Shown piece after piece: positions 41,528 to 49,698 of a stretch of DNA of 64,000 nucleotides (position 1 is the stretch's first letter; every line of letters starts with the position of its first letter). The stretch spans positions 13,304 through 77,303 of the forward strand of contig DASXHD010000058.1 in NCBI GenBank assembly GCA_036488725.1, given 5' to 3'. A program made the translations under genes and the position numbers. The notes under the pieces were generated by a model. That model made no database searches, had not been told where the DNA came from, and saw nothing but the letters and a program-made list of their open reading frames with translations. Origin of the DNA: DASXHD01 sp036488725 (GTDB lineage Bacteria; Myxococcota_A; Polyangia; Polyangiales; Polyangiaceae).

Positions 41528-42082
41528 TCACCGCGGCGAGATGGGCGCGGGGCACCGGTCGTAAAGCTTGCAGGATGCACATTCTTTTCCGCGCCAAATC
41601 CGGTCGAAACGCGCTTGCGCCGCGTCGAGCAAGACGTCGTCGTCGGTGAGGACGCCCATCTCGAAGTTGCGCCGCCCGTCGCCTTTCGCGCCGAGGCCCG
41701 CGCCGGTGAAGTTCGCGCTGCCGAGGTAGAGCGACGCTCCGTCGGTCGCGATCATCTTGAGGTGCACGCGCGGGCACATCTTCATTCGCGCGCGGAGCGG
41801 CTTCGCCTTCGCGAGCGAGCGCGTCATCGGTCCCGACGGCGCCGACGCGTGGAGGAGTCGCACGTCGACGCCGCGCTTCACGAGGTCGAGCAAATCGAAC
41901 GCGATCGACGCGTATCGCCCGCTCGCCCGCGCTCGCGTGCCGATCGGCGCCTCGACGAGGAGCTCCTTGAGGTTCGCCGTCGAGATCCAAACCGACGTGC
42001 GCGCCGCGCGCACCAAGTCGATGAGCGCGTCGTAGTGATCGCGATCGACGAGAAGCCGCACGCGCGCGAGGCGGGCATCCAT
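41528..42082 (-). CDS. Phospholipase D-like (HKD) protein, single motif
   Basis: A 184-residue protein. VHLKMIATDGASLYLGSANF carries the HxK(x)4D pattern of the PLD superfamily, with GSANFTGAG following; only one such motif is present, so it probably dimerises. Earlier a segment RTSVWISTANLKELLVEAP resembles the opening of PLD domains. A C-terminal Cys cluster (ECASCKLYDRCP) is odd for the family and may bind metal. Nuclease or phosphodiesterase activity is plausible. It is divergent from a membrane protein with 56 bases between starts. Confidence 0.88.
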   Translation of the reverse strand: MDARLARVRLLVDRDHYDALIDLVRAARTSVWISTANLKELLVEAPIGTRARASGRYASIAFDLLDLVKRGVDVRLLHASAPSGPMTRSLAKAKPLRARMKMCPRVHLKMIATDGASLYLGSANFTGAGLGAKGDGRRNFEMGVLTDDDVLLDAAQARFDRIWRGKECASCKLYDRCPAPISPR

Positions 42083-42138
42083 TCGCGCTCGCGAGCGTAG
42101 CAGGTGACATGCCGGAGCCGCACAATTAGGATGCCCGC

Positions 42139-42537
42139 GTGACTCGGGGAAAGCTCGCCGCGAAGCATGTCGCGTTGCCGCTCGCGCTCGGCGCGCTGAG
42201 CTACCTCGTTTGGCGATCGGCGCTTCCGTTTTGGCCATCGCACGTCGCCTTGTGGAAGAGCGCGCCGTCGGTGCTCCGCGATCACTTCGCCGACGGCGCG
42301 TGGGGCTGGGCGCTCGGCGCGTTCGTCTCGATCGTCTGGCTCGGCGAGCGCACGCCTCGTCGCGCGGCGTGGATCGGCGTCGCGGCGCTCGTCGCGGGCG
42401 GCGTCGAATGCTTGCAGTATGCACATGTCTTGCGCGGCGCGTTCGACCCCGTCGATCTCGTCGTTCAGGTGGGAGCCGTAGTCTTGGCCGCATCGACGGT
42501 CGGAGGGACAAGGAAATGGATAAGCGCACCGGTTTGA
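42139..42537 (+). CDS. Small membrane protein, VanZ-like
   Basis: A 132-residue protein from a GTG. It has about three hydrophobic segments (VALPLALGALSYLVW, WALGAFVSIVWLG, WIGVAALVAGG) and the later motif GVECLQYAHVLRGAFDPVDL, which resembles the E-x-x-Q...R..D.xD pattern of VanZ-like proteins. Known VanZ links to teicoplanin resistance do not necessarily apply. Its end overlaps the next gene by 22 bases, so the two are co-translated. Confidence 0.7.
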   Translation: MTRGKLAAKHVALPLALGALSYLVWRSALPFWPSHVALWKSAPSVLRDHFADGAWGWALGAFVSIVWLGERTPRRAAWIGVAALVAGGVECLQYAHVLRGAFDPVDLVVQVGAVVLAASTVGGTRKWISAPV

Positions 42538-43325
42538 CTCTTCTCGGAATGGCGGGCTTCGTCTTGCTCGCGGCAGGCAGCCAGCGGCGGACGTCGATTT
42601 CCACCACCACGACGGTGACGACCTCGACGCCCGCGACGGTGACGCCGACCGCGTCGGCCAAGCCCGATCCGGAGGACGAGCCCGACCCGACGACCGATTA
42701 CAAGACGATCGACGACGCGAAGCTCGACGGAAAGAAATCGTACGGCAAGACGCTCTTGCTCAAAGTCTGGCGCGGGTCGACCGACGCTTCGAGCGTCACG
42801 CTCTTCGTGTGCGGCAAGGTCGGCGGCTTTCTCAGCGTGAAGTATCCCGTCGAGCAGCGGGCGCTCGTGAAAGCGATCCCGTCGACGATTCCGATGCAGG
42901 GACACTGCCCGCGCGTCGTCCTGAAGATCACCGGCAAAGAGGCGTACACCGACGACCTCAAGGGCGACCTCCAAAAGGTGATGGACGTGACGCCGAAGGA
43001 AGCCGAGACGCTTCCGCCCGGCGTCGACTACGTGTCGATGGACGACATCAACATCGACGGAAAGAAAGCCGCGGGAAAAATCGCGCAGCTCAAGATGTAC
43101 CGAGGCTCGACCGAGGAGAGCAAATTCACGGGCTATCCGTGCGGTAGCGCGGGCGGCGGCGGTCTCAACTTCGTCTACGTGAATTTCACGGCCGACCAAA
43201 AAGACATGGTGAAGGACATCTCGTCGTCGGCGCTCACGTGCGAGCCGGTGAAGATCAAGCTGACGACGCAGCAGGCCTACACGAGCACGTGGAACTCGCA
43301 GCTCGTCGGGGTCACGAAGGAGTGA
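42516..43325 (+). CDS. Exported protein with two internal repeats
   Basis: A 269-residue protein. The N-terminus has a signal or anchor (GLTLLGMAGFVLLAAG), then a Thr/Pro/Asp-rich linker. The rest is a duplicated domain: residues 61-160 open DYKTIDDAKLDGKKSYGKTL and residues 171-269 open DYVSMDDINIDGKKAAGKIA, both continuing with a RGST segment, a Cys-Gly, and PRV/PVK-I-K/L plus a Tyr-Thr end. No known family is recognised. It overlaps the VanZ-like gene by 22 bases and is two bases from the phosphatase-like gene, so it is in the same operon. Confidence 0.8.
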   Translation: MDKRTGLTLLGMAGFVLLAAGSQRRTSISTTTTVTTSTPATVTPTASAKPDPEDEPDPTTDYKTIDDAKLDGKKSYGKTLLLKVWRGSTDASSVTLFVCGKVGGFLSVKYPVEQRALVKAIPSTIPMQGHCPRVVLKITGKEAYTDDLKGDLQKVMDVTPKEAETLPPGVDYVSMDDINIDGKKAAGKIAQLKMYRGSTEESKFTGYPCGSAGGGGLNFVYVNFTADQKDMVKDISSSALTCEPVKIKLTTQQAYTSTWNSQLVGVTKE

Positions 43326-43327
43326 CG

Positions 43328-43966
43328 ATGCTCGAGCTCTGGATGGTGCGTCACGGGCAGACTGATTTTTCGCGCGAGAATCGATTTTGCGGGTCGATCG
43401 ATCCGCCGCTCAGCGACGTCGGCCGGCGCATGGCCGACGCGCTCGGCGAGGTGCACGGAAAAGATCCGTGGGAGGCGATCTACTGCTCGCCGAGCACACG
43501 GGCGCGTCAGACCGTGGCGCCGCTCGCCGCGCGCGCGAAAATCGAGCCGGTCCTCGACGAGGGCCTCCGCGAAATTTCTTACGGCGACTGGGAGGGGATG
43601 AAGCACGAAGAAGCGAAGGCGAAATTTCCGGACGTCTATGCGTATTGGGCGCAGGACACCGCGAGCCGCGCGACACCGGGCGGCGAGACGGCGTTCATGG
43701 TCGCGTCGCGCGCCGCGCCGGTGATCGAGCGGATTCGTCGCGAGCATCCGAGCGGACGCGTGCTCGTCGTCTCGCACAAAGCGACGGTTCGCATTTTGGC
43801 CTGCGCCCTCCTCGGCATGGATGTTCGCTTGTTTCGCGAGCGCATCGGGCAACCGGTTTGCGCGCTCTCGTGCTTCAAGATCAAGCCTGGCGGCGCGGCA
43901 ATGCTCGAGCGGCTGGGCGACGTCTCGCATCTCCCGCCCGACTTGCGCGAAGCCGAAGGGACCTGA
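43328..43966 (+). CDS. Histidine phosphatase / phosphoglycerate mutase-like protein
   Basis: A 212-residue protein with MVRHGQTDF, the RHG catalytic His of the branch-1 histidine phosphatases, then SPSTRARQT with the second Arg, the acidic region EGLREISYGDWEG, and VVSHKATVR with the second His. The pattern matches alpha-ribazole phosphatase/PGM-like proteins; substrate unknown. GTG at 43322 is an in-frame alternative start. It converges with a membrane protein gene, two bases apart. Confidence 0.93.
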   Translation: MLELWMVRHGQTDFSRENRFCGSIDPPLSDVGRRMADALGEVHGKDPWEAIYCSPSTRARQTVAPLAARAKIEPVLDEGLREISYGDWEGMKHEEAKAKFPDVYAYWAQDTASRATPGGETAFMVASRAAPVIERIRREHPSGRVLVVSHKATVRILACALLGMDVRLFRERIGQPVCALSCFKIKPGGAAMLERLGDVSHLPPDLREAEGT

Positions 43967-43968
43967 GC

Positions 43969-44385
43969 TCACTCGAAGTCGGACCAGCGCATCGTGACGA
44001 AGAGGCCGACGATGAGCGTCACGCCGATGCTCAGCGCGGCGCCGATTCGATCGTCGCCGGCGAGACGAAACACGAAGCCGATCATCGACGCGCCGACGAG
44101 CAAATAGAAGCCCGCGCGTTTGCGGCTCCACGTGATGACCACGCCGAGGATCTCGCCGACCGACGCGAGCGCCGCGAGAAGCGCGTAGCTCGCGAAGCGA
44201 TGCGCGATCTCGCTCGTCATGCCGAGCGGCCACCGCGACGGGTCGGCGAACGCGAACAAGAGCACCGCCGACAGCACGATCGCCGCGACCGCGCCGCACG
44301 CCTTCATGCCGAGCGCGCCCTTCACGTGCGCCGGCAGCTCGCGTCGGTACGGCGCGAAAAACGAAGGCGGCCGCGGCTGGAGCAT
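43969..44385 (-). CDS. Small multi-span membrane protein
   Basis: A 138-residue protein with four hydrophobic segments (CGAVAAIVLSAVLLFAF, YALLAALASVGEILGVVITW, FYLLVGASMIGFVF, ALSIGVTLIVGLFV) and a short basic N-terminus. No motif identifies it. It is convergent with the histidine phosphatase gene, and its start is 55 bases from the divergent glycosidase-like lipoprotein gene. Function unknown. Confidence 0.75.
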   Translation of the reverse strand: MLQPRPPSFFAPYRRELPAHVKGALGMKACGAVAAIVLSAVLLFAFADPSRWPLGMTSEIAHRFASYALLAALASVGEILGVVITWSRKRAGFYLLVGASMIGFVFRLAGDDRIGAALSIGVTLIVGLFVTMRWSDFE

Positions 44386-44411
44386 CACCGCAATTCTACT
44401 CGAAATCGACT

Positions 44412-44424
44412 GAGCGCAGCGCTC
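44412..44424. promoter_or_regulatory. Inverted repeat in divergent intergenic gap
   Basis: GAGCGC A GCGCTC is a six-base inverted repeat with one central base, in the 55-base gap between the divergent starts at 44385 and 44441. A dimeric regulator could bind it; there is no recognised regulator nearby. Confidence 0.2.
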
Positions 44425-44440
44425 GTGCGACGATGGACTC

Positions 44441-46126
44441 ATGAAGCGCCGCGGTTGGATTTTGGCGGTTTTTCTTTTGTTCGGCTGCGGTGACGACTCG
44501 TCGCCCGCGCCGGACGCGTCGACGGATGCGCCGAGCGGAGATTCACCGAGCGCCGACGCCGGCCCGGTCGTTCCGACGGTGTCGTCGTGGGTCGGCACGA
44601 ACGTCGCGGCGGATCTCACGCGCGTCGACGTCACGTATCAGCTCGCGCCATTCGACACGGCCGCGAACCAAATGGACGCGAACGGTTACCCAGTCGCCGG
44701 CGCGTCCGGAAAGAGCTCGACCGACATCGGGTTCGTTCTGCCGTCGGGCACGTACAAGATCGCGTACGTCGGAACCGGCACGCTCACGGTCTCCGGCATC
44801 GGCAAGCTCGACGGCGCCTGGACGCAAGCCTCGGGCGAAAATCGCAACACGGTGACCATCACCGGCACGCCCGGCGCGTTCGGAAATTTTCTGACCCTCC
44901 AAATCACCAACGGCAGCGGTCAGACGGTCACTGGCGTGCGCCTTCTTTATCCGGGTTACGACTACGACGCGCCGCCGCTGTTTTTGACGCAATTCATCGC
45001 ATTGCTGAAGCCGTTTCGCGCGCTTCGGTTCATGGATTGGGAGGCGACGAACGGCAGCACGATCGCCAATTGGTCCGACCGCCCCGCGTCGGCGCATTAC
45101 GGAAAATCGCCGAACGGAGAGCCGTGGGAGCACATCGTCGAGCTCGTGAACGAGACGGGCAAAGACTGTTGGGTGACCGTGCCCGAGCACGCCGACGACG
45201 CGTACATGCATTCACTCGCTCAGTTCTTGCGCGCGAATCTGGATTTCACGCGCATCGACTCTGCGCGCCAGGCGCAAGGCTTCATGACGCCGTTTCAAGT
45301 CATCGTCGAAGACTCCAATGAAACGTGGAATCAAGGTTTCACGGCTTATGCAACTTTCGCCGCGATCGCGAAAGGAAACGCGACGCGCTACACAGGCAAA
45401 TATACCGGCTCGTTCGGACCTTCTTGGATGACGGGAAACGCCGCGCTCATGCAGGTCGCGCAGGTCCACGGCGACAGGCTCGTCGACATCGGCAACGTCT
45501 TCAAACAAGACTTCACCGACAAGGCGAGCGTGATTCATCCGGTTTTGTCGGGCTGGGCGCTCGGCCCGGGGTATAGCGACGAGTCGCTGACCTTCATCGC
45601 CGCGAACTACGGCGACCCGAAAAATTACGTCTCTTACGTCGCGATCGCCCCGTATTTCGCGACGGCCGACGACACGACGACGGGCAGCCTCGCGACCCTC
45701 TTTCCGGCGATGACACAGAATTTCACATCGACCGCCTCGACGATGCAAGACTTCGTCAAGCTCGGCGCGCAATACGGCATTCCGATCGCCGCGTACGAAG
45801 GCGGTCAGTCGCTCACCGGCACTACGAATTTGACGATCAAACACCTCGCGCAATCCGACGTGCGAATGCACGATACGTACGTTCAATATCTGCAATTCTG
45901 GAAAACCAACTTCGGCTCCTCGCTCTTCATGCACTTTTCTCTCGCCGGCACGCTCGGTCTTCCGGAAAATATTTATCAATATGGATTTTGGGGATCGATC
46001 GCGTCGACCCAGGTCGATCCGACCACGTGCGGCGACAACCTGCCGACGCTGATTGGGACTGAAGACCCCAAGACCGAATCGAGCCACTGCCCGAAGTACC
46101 GCGCGCTCGCCGAGCAGGTGCCCTGA
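44441..46126 (+). CDS. Glycoside hydrolase-like lipoprotein (clan A features)
   Basis: A 561-residue lipoprotein: signal peptide ending LLFGCGDDSS and the tether DASTDAPSGDSPSADAG. A beta-rich module (about 45-170) precedes an alpha/beta domain with VEDSNETWNQGF (candidate acid/base Glu294) and IAAYEGGQSL (candidate nucleophile Glu453), spacing and context typical of clan A glycosidases (NETWN motif). Substrate unknown, perhaps a plant or fungal polysaccharide. Codons around 45830-46000 use more A/T third positions than neighbouring genes, a hint of later acquisition. Confidence 0.75.
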   Translation: MKRRGWILAVFLLFGCGDDSSPAPDASTDAPSGDSPSADAGPVVPTVSSWVGTNVAADLTRVDVTYQLAPFDTAANQMDANGYPVAGASGKSSTDIGFVLPSGTYKIAYVGTGTLTVSGIGKLDGAWTQASGENRNTVTITGTPGAFGNFLTLQITNGSGQTVTGVRLLYPGYDYDAPPLFLTQFIALLKPFRALRFMDWEATNGSTIANWSDRPASAHYGKSPNGEPWEHIVELVNETGKDCWVTVPEHADDAYMHSLAQFLRANLDFTRIDSARQAQGFMTPFQVIVEDSNETWNQGFTAYATFAAIAKGNATRYTGKYTGSFGPSWMTGNAALMQVAQVHGDRLVDIGNVFKQDFTDKASVIHPVLSGWALGPGYSDESLTFIAANYGDPKNYVSYVAIAPYFATADDTTTGSLATLFPAMTQNFTSTASTMQDFVKLGAQYGIPIAAYEGGQSLTGTTNLTIKHLAQSDVRMHDTYVQYLQFWKTNFGSSLFMHFSLAGTLGLPENIYQYGFWGSIASTQVDPTTCGDNLPTLIGTEDPKTESSHCPKYRALAEQVP

Positions 46127-46128
46127 CC

Positions 46129-47049
46129 TCAGCCGAGGATGTGAAGCCCGCTCGCGCCGCTCAGGCCGTCCAGCAGCGAAGACCACGTCGCGCCGTCGTC
46201 TTCGGATACGTAGAGACGGCCCGATCGATCAATCGCTGCGACGGTCGCGTCGCGGGTCGCGATGCAGCACGTGTCGGCGCTGCCCGCCGTCCACTTCGGC
46301 ATGCCGAGCGGCTCGTCGCTGTCGATCGGGCGGCGATAGATCGCGCCGTCTTTCGCGAACGGGCCCGTGGCCGTCGAGACGAAGAGGTCGTTTCTTCCGA
46401 AGGCGACGCCGACGCAGTGGAGGGCGTGAAAGCCGCGAGCTTCGACGTTCCACGTCGCGCCGGCGTCGCGGCTCACGCATAGCCCGACGGCCGCCGCGGC
46501 GATCGCGACGTCGGGCCGCGTCGGGTGGGCGAGGACTTGATGAACGTCGCTCTCGACGTCGACCGTCGGGCGCCAAGTCGCGCCGGCGTCGGTCGAGCGC
46601 GCGATTCCGCCGACGTGCACGTTCGCGAGAAGCACGCCGTCGCACGTCGCGGTGATGGAGCGAACGCCGAGCGGCGGTCCGACGACTTTTCCGTCGACGA
46701 CGGCCGTGCCGGCGTACCACTCGTCGCGGCCCTCGATCGCGTCGAGCCCCGCGAGGCGGCGCAGCGCGCCGTCGTCGCCGAGGTGAAGGACGTTGGCGTC
46801 GTTCGTTCCGAGGAACACGCCGTCACGCGTCGCGACGCAACACGAGAGCTCGAATTCGCTCTTCGCGATCGTCGTCCAAGCGCCCTCGCGAGATCTCCGG
46901 CAGAGCGAATGACCTCCGACGATCGCGAGCACGCCATCGCGCCCGTCGCCCACGAGACCGCAGATCGATTCACCGGCGAGCTCGTGGCGAACGGTCTTTC
47001 CCGTGACGCACGAGAGGCCGTCGCTCCACGTGGCGATGAGGAGGGTCAT
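46129..47049 (-). CDS. Cytoplasmic BNR/beta-propeller protein
   Basis: A 306-residue protein without a signal peptide (MTLLIATWSDGLSCVTG). Repeats with S-T-D-A-G-A-T-W (ARSTDAGATWRPT, SRDAGATWNVE, VSEDDGATWSSL) are Asp-box motifs of the BNR/sialidase propeller fold. It lacks sialidase active-site features. The start overlaps the stop of the APH-like gene (ATGA), so it is co-translated with it; the two might form a stress or modification module, unproven. Confidence 0.85.
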   Translation of the reverse strand: MTLLIATWSDGLSCVTGKTVRHELAGESICGLVGDGRDGVLAIVGGHSLCRRSREGAWTTIAKSEFELSCCVATRDGVFLGTNDANVLHLGDDGALRRLAGLDAIEGRDEWYAGTAVVDGKVVGPPLGVRSITATCDGVLLANVHVGGIARSTDAGATWRPTVDVESDVHQVLAHPTRPDVAIAAAAVGLCVSRDAGATWNVEARGFHALHCVGVAFGRNDLFVSTATGPFAKDGAIYRRPIDSDEPLGMPKWTAGSADTCCIATRDATVAAIDRSGRLYVSEDDGATWSSLLDGLSGASGLHILG

Positions 47050-47768
47050 CGCCGCCACCCGTCGAGAAACCGGCGAAAGTCGTCGCGCGCGATCGGGTAG
47101 AGCGCGCGCCACTCGCGTTCGACCTCCCTGTTCGCGAGGTGCGCGAAATAAAAGTCGAGCAAGCGCTCGTCTTCGCCATGGAGGAGATAAGCGACGTCTC
47201 GGATGCCGGGGCCTCCGCCGACGTATTGAAAGTCGACGGCGGCGACGCGCGCGCCGTCGCGCGACCAGCAAAAGTTGGCGGGCTTCGCGTCGCCGTGCAC
47301 GAAGGTTTGCCACCTCGCTTCGCGGAGCGCGCGATCGAGCGCGGGGGCGCGTGCGCGCAGCGCCGGGTCGCGCATCGCGGCGAGCTCTTCGCGCCGCGTG
47401 TCCAACTGCCAGTACGTGCCGATCGGCCAAAGGCCCTCCGGCTTCACGCCCAGAAATCGCGTGTGAAACGCGGCGAGCCACGCGAGACAGGGCTCGAGCT
47501 CGCCGTCGCGTCGCGGAAAGAGGACGTCGAGATCTTCGAGCACGATCGCGTTCGGCCGTTTGTCGATCAGCCGGGCGACGCGGCAAGCCTCGTCGCAGCG
47601 CGCCGCGTACTTCTCGTAGAACGTGGCTTCGACTTGGTACGACCGAACCTTCCGCGGATGCGCGTCGCGCGGCGGCCGAACGGTCTTCACGATCTGCGTT
47701 CGCTCGCCGTGACGCTCGCGGACGATTTCGCCGTAGCCGTCCCAAAGGGATTGAACGAGCTCACCCAC
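47046..47768 (-). CDS. Aminoglycoside-phosphotransferase-fold kinase
   Basis: A 240-residue protein of the APH/ecdysteroid-kinase-like superfamily. Motifs: TFVHGDAKPANFCW with catalytic Asp160, AAVDFQYVGGGPGIRDVAY with the metal-binding Asp. The N-terminal Lys region is IVKTVRPP. Length is short for APH enzymes. Substrate unknown; antibiotic or small-molecule phosphorylation is only one option. It is co-translated with the BNR-like gene. Confidence 0.88.
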   Translation of the reverse strand: MGELVQSLWDGYGEIVRERHGERTQIVKTVRPPRDAHPRKVRSYQVEATFYEKYAARCDEACRVARLIDKRPNAIVLEDLDVLFPRRDGELEPCLAWLAAFHTRFLGVKPEGLWPIGTYWQLDTRREELAAMRDPALRARAPALDRALREARWQTFVHGDAKPANFCWSRDGARVAAVDFQYVGGGPGIRDVAYLLHGEDERLLDFYFAHLANREVEREWRALYPIARDDFRRFLDGWRR

Positions 47769-47797
47769 GCCGCCGAGCTTACCTTTACGATGGCGAA

Positions 47798-48133
47798 ATG
47801 AAGAACGTCGTTCTCTTCGCGCTCGTCATCGCCTGCCACGGACATGACGACGCGCCGACCGCGACCGCGACTGCGACCGAGACGGCGACTGCGACCGCGA
47901 CCGCGACGGCGGCGGCGACCGTGTCGGCGACCGCGGCCGAAAGCTCGACTGCGGCACCGGTCGTGGCGCCGTCCGCGACCGCTCTCTCGAAGCCAGCCGG
48001 GATCGACAAACATGCGCAGCAGCACCCGATGCAGACGCTCGGGCTGCTCGGCGGCAACAAGGCGCTCGAGCGTGCGCTGAAGGACAGCGACGTTCCCATC
48101 GGAAACCTCTCGGCGGGCTCCCGCGATCACTGA
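47798..48133 (+). CDS. Short lipoprotein with Thr/Ala repeat
   Basis: A 111-residue protein: signal peptide MKNVVLFALVIACHG with a lipobox Cys, followed by an imperfect TATATATETATATATAT run (encoded near 47860-47935) acting as a spacer, and a 40-residue tail (HAQQHPMQTLGLLGGNK). No function visible. It precedes two further small genes on the plus strand (48152, 48382), and 29 bases separate it from the divergent APH-like gene. Confidence 0.75.
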   Translation: MKNVVLFALVIACHGHDDAPTATATATETATATATATAAATVSATAAESSTAAPVVAPSATALSKPAGIDKHAQQHPMQTLGLLGGNKALERALKDSDVPIGNLSAGSRDH

Positions 48134-48151
48134 TTCGGGTATGCTGGTCGC

Positions 48152-48382
48152 GTGCTCTCGCTCTGCGCGGCTTGCGGTCGTCACGTCAAAGATTCGACTT
48201 GTCCGTTTTGCGGCGGGACCGCTGAAGCCATCGATGCACGTCGGACCGCTCGCGCCGCGCGCATCTTGATGCTCGCGGGCCTCGCGGTCGGCGCGAGCGC
48301 GTGCGGGTTCGCGAACGGCTACGGCGGGCCGCCGCCCGAAAGTCCGCGGAGCACCGCTCCGGCGGACGCCGGCGCCGACTGA
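48152..48382 (+). CDS. Short zinc-ribbon membrane protein
   Basis: A 76-residue protein starting at GTG. CAACGRHVKDSTCPFCGG is a zinc-ribbon, and residues 39-55 (ILMLAGLAVGASACG) form a membrane segment ending in a lipobox-like Cys. The orientation is uncertain: an N-terminal cytoplasmic ribbon with a C-terminal outer tail is likely. Its stop overlaps the next start by one base (TGATG). Confidence 0.7.
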   Translation: MLSLCAACGRHVKDSTCPFCGGTAEAIDARRTARAARILMLAGLAVGASACGFANGYGGPPPESPRSTAPADAGAD

Positions 48383-49017
48383 TGCGCGGCGCGTTCGTCA
48401 TGCTCGTCGCGACGGCATCGTGTCAGCTCGTCTGGCCGATTCGCGAAGAGACCGACGACGCGGACGCATCGGATGCGACGACGCTGCCCGACGCGAGCGA
48501 CGCGGAGCCAGACGCGTTCGACGACGCCGGCGACGCGAGCGACGCGCCCGTGAACCTCGTCGCGAACGCGAGCTTCGAAGACGGCCTGCTCAGCGCCGGA
48601 TGCGGCTCGAGCTGGACGTTCGTCAACGGCGTCACGAGCAAGCAGCCGTCGTCGATCGCTCACTCCGGTCAGCACTCTTGCGAGATCTGCGTGAGCACGC
48701 CGCAGGGCTCCGTCTCGCAGATCATCCCGCTCGGCCTCGACGCGGGCGCGTCGTTCGGGTACGGCGCGTGGATCGCGCCGGTGCCGCCGGACTCGTCCGA
48801 AAAGGGCGTGGCGCAGCTCTCGATTCATACGGTGCTGCCCGATGGCGGCGGCAAATACACGTCGAACGTCGTGTCGGCGATCTCCGACGGCGGTTGGGTG
48901 CAGCTGTTTCAAACCGAGACCGTCGCGCAGCCGATCGATTCGGTCACCATCCAGATCGCGCACGGCCTCGACGCGGGCTGCGTCCTCGTCGACGACGCGT
49001 TCGTCTACGTCGAGTGA
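48382..49017 (+). CDS. Lipoprotein with carbohydrate-binding-like domain
   Basis: A 211-residue lipoprotein: signal ending LVATASC, an Asp-rich tether of about 30 residues (DADASDATTLPDASDAEPDA), then a 145-residue domain with NLVANASFEDGLLSAGCGSS, the opening pattern of CBM4/9/22 or PL-type carbohydrate-binding beta-sandwiches (N-x-x-F-E-x-G-x-x-x-W). One base overlap with the zinc-ribbon gene. It overlaps the convergent gene by 13 bases. Binds an unknown ligand. Confidence 0.8.
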   Translation: MRGAFVMLVATASCQLVWPIREETDDADASDATTLPDASDAEPDAFDDAGDASDAPVNLVANASFEDGLLSAGCGSSWTFVNGVTSKQPSSIAHSGQHSCEICVSTPQGSVSQIIPLGLDAGASFGYGAWIAPVPPDSSEKGVAQLSIHTVLPDGGGKYTSNVVSAISDGGWVQLFQTETVAQPIDSVTIQIAHGLDAGCVLVDDAFVYVE

Positions 49018-49667
49018 CGTTCGATCAGCGTGACGACGCCGGCGACCATGAGCGTCGGGCTCGTGAAGCTCGCGCTCACGTTCGCGGGCTCCGCCGTCAC
49101 GGTCGTCTCGAAATCGCGCGCCCACATTTGCGTCGGGTACTTCGTGCGCGGGCCGACGGGGCCGAGCGGCGACCCGAACGTCTGCTCACCCGATGCGAGC
49201 CGCGCCATCGCGTCGAGCGCGCGCCACATGTCGAATTCGGCGATCACCTGCTCGCTCGCCGGGCGACGCTCATCCTGCCACGCGTGGAAAATCAAAGAGC
49301 CGTCGCGAATCCAGAGGCCGGCGGCTTTTTCTTGGCGGTACGAGATCCAGCCCTTCATCTCCTCGTGCACGCCGAACGACGCGAGCAATTTTTTCGACGT
49401 GACGAAGAGCGGATCGCGCAGCACGTAGGCGTCGAGCTCGTCGCGGAATTCCAAAACGTGAAAGGCGACCTCGCCGCTTCGAAAGCCGGACCAACACGTC
49501 CCCGTGAGGCGAAGCATCAGCGCGCGCGGCCGGAGCTTTTCGTAAGCGTCCTCGTCGGGCACGACGATGCCGACCGCGCGTGCACGCTCGCGGAGGAGCG
49601 GCAGCACCGCCTTCATCATCGGGCCGAGCTGCAAATCGAAATGGTACCCGGCGATTCGGTCGTTCAT
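49005..49667 (-). CDS. Hypothetical cytoplasmic protein
   Basis: A 220-residue soluble protein with no signal peptide or recognised motif. It contains GTCWSGFRSGEVAFHVLEFRDE, a possible strand-turn pattern, and WARDFETTVTAEPANVSASF near the end. High GC3 and an ATG with no strong ribosome binding site. It is 31 bases from the start-side neighbour and convergent with the lipoprotein gene. Function unknown. Confidence 0.7.
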   Translation of the reverse strand: MNDRIAGYHFDLQLGPMMKAVLPLLRERARAVGIVVPDEDAYEKLRPRALMLRLTGTCWSGFRSGEVAFHVLEFRDELDAYVLRDPLFVTSKKLLASFGVHEEMKGWISYRQEKAAGLWIRDGSLIFHAWQDERRPASEQVIAEFDMWRALDAMARLASGEQTFGSPLGPVGPRTKYPTQMWARDFETTVTAEPANVSASFTSPTLMVAGVVTLIERHST

Positions 49668-49698
49668 CGTCGCGCGAGTGTACGCGATGTTTTCCGTT

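Noticed and set aside
47860..47940. Tandem repeat GCGACCGCGAC as a structural DNA repeat
   Set aside because: It encodes the Thr/Ala spacer of the lipoprotein at 47798 and is imperfect.
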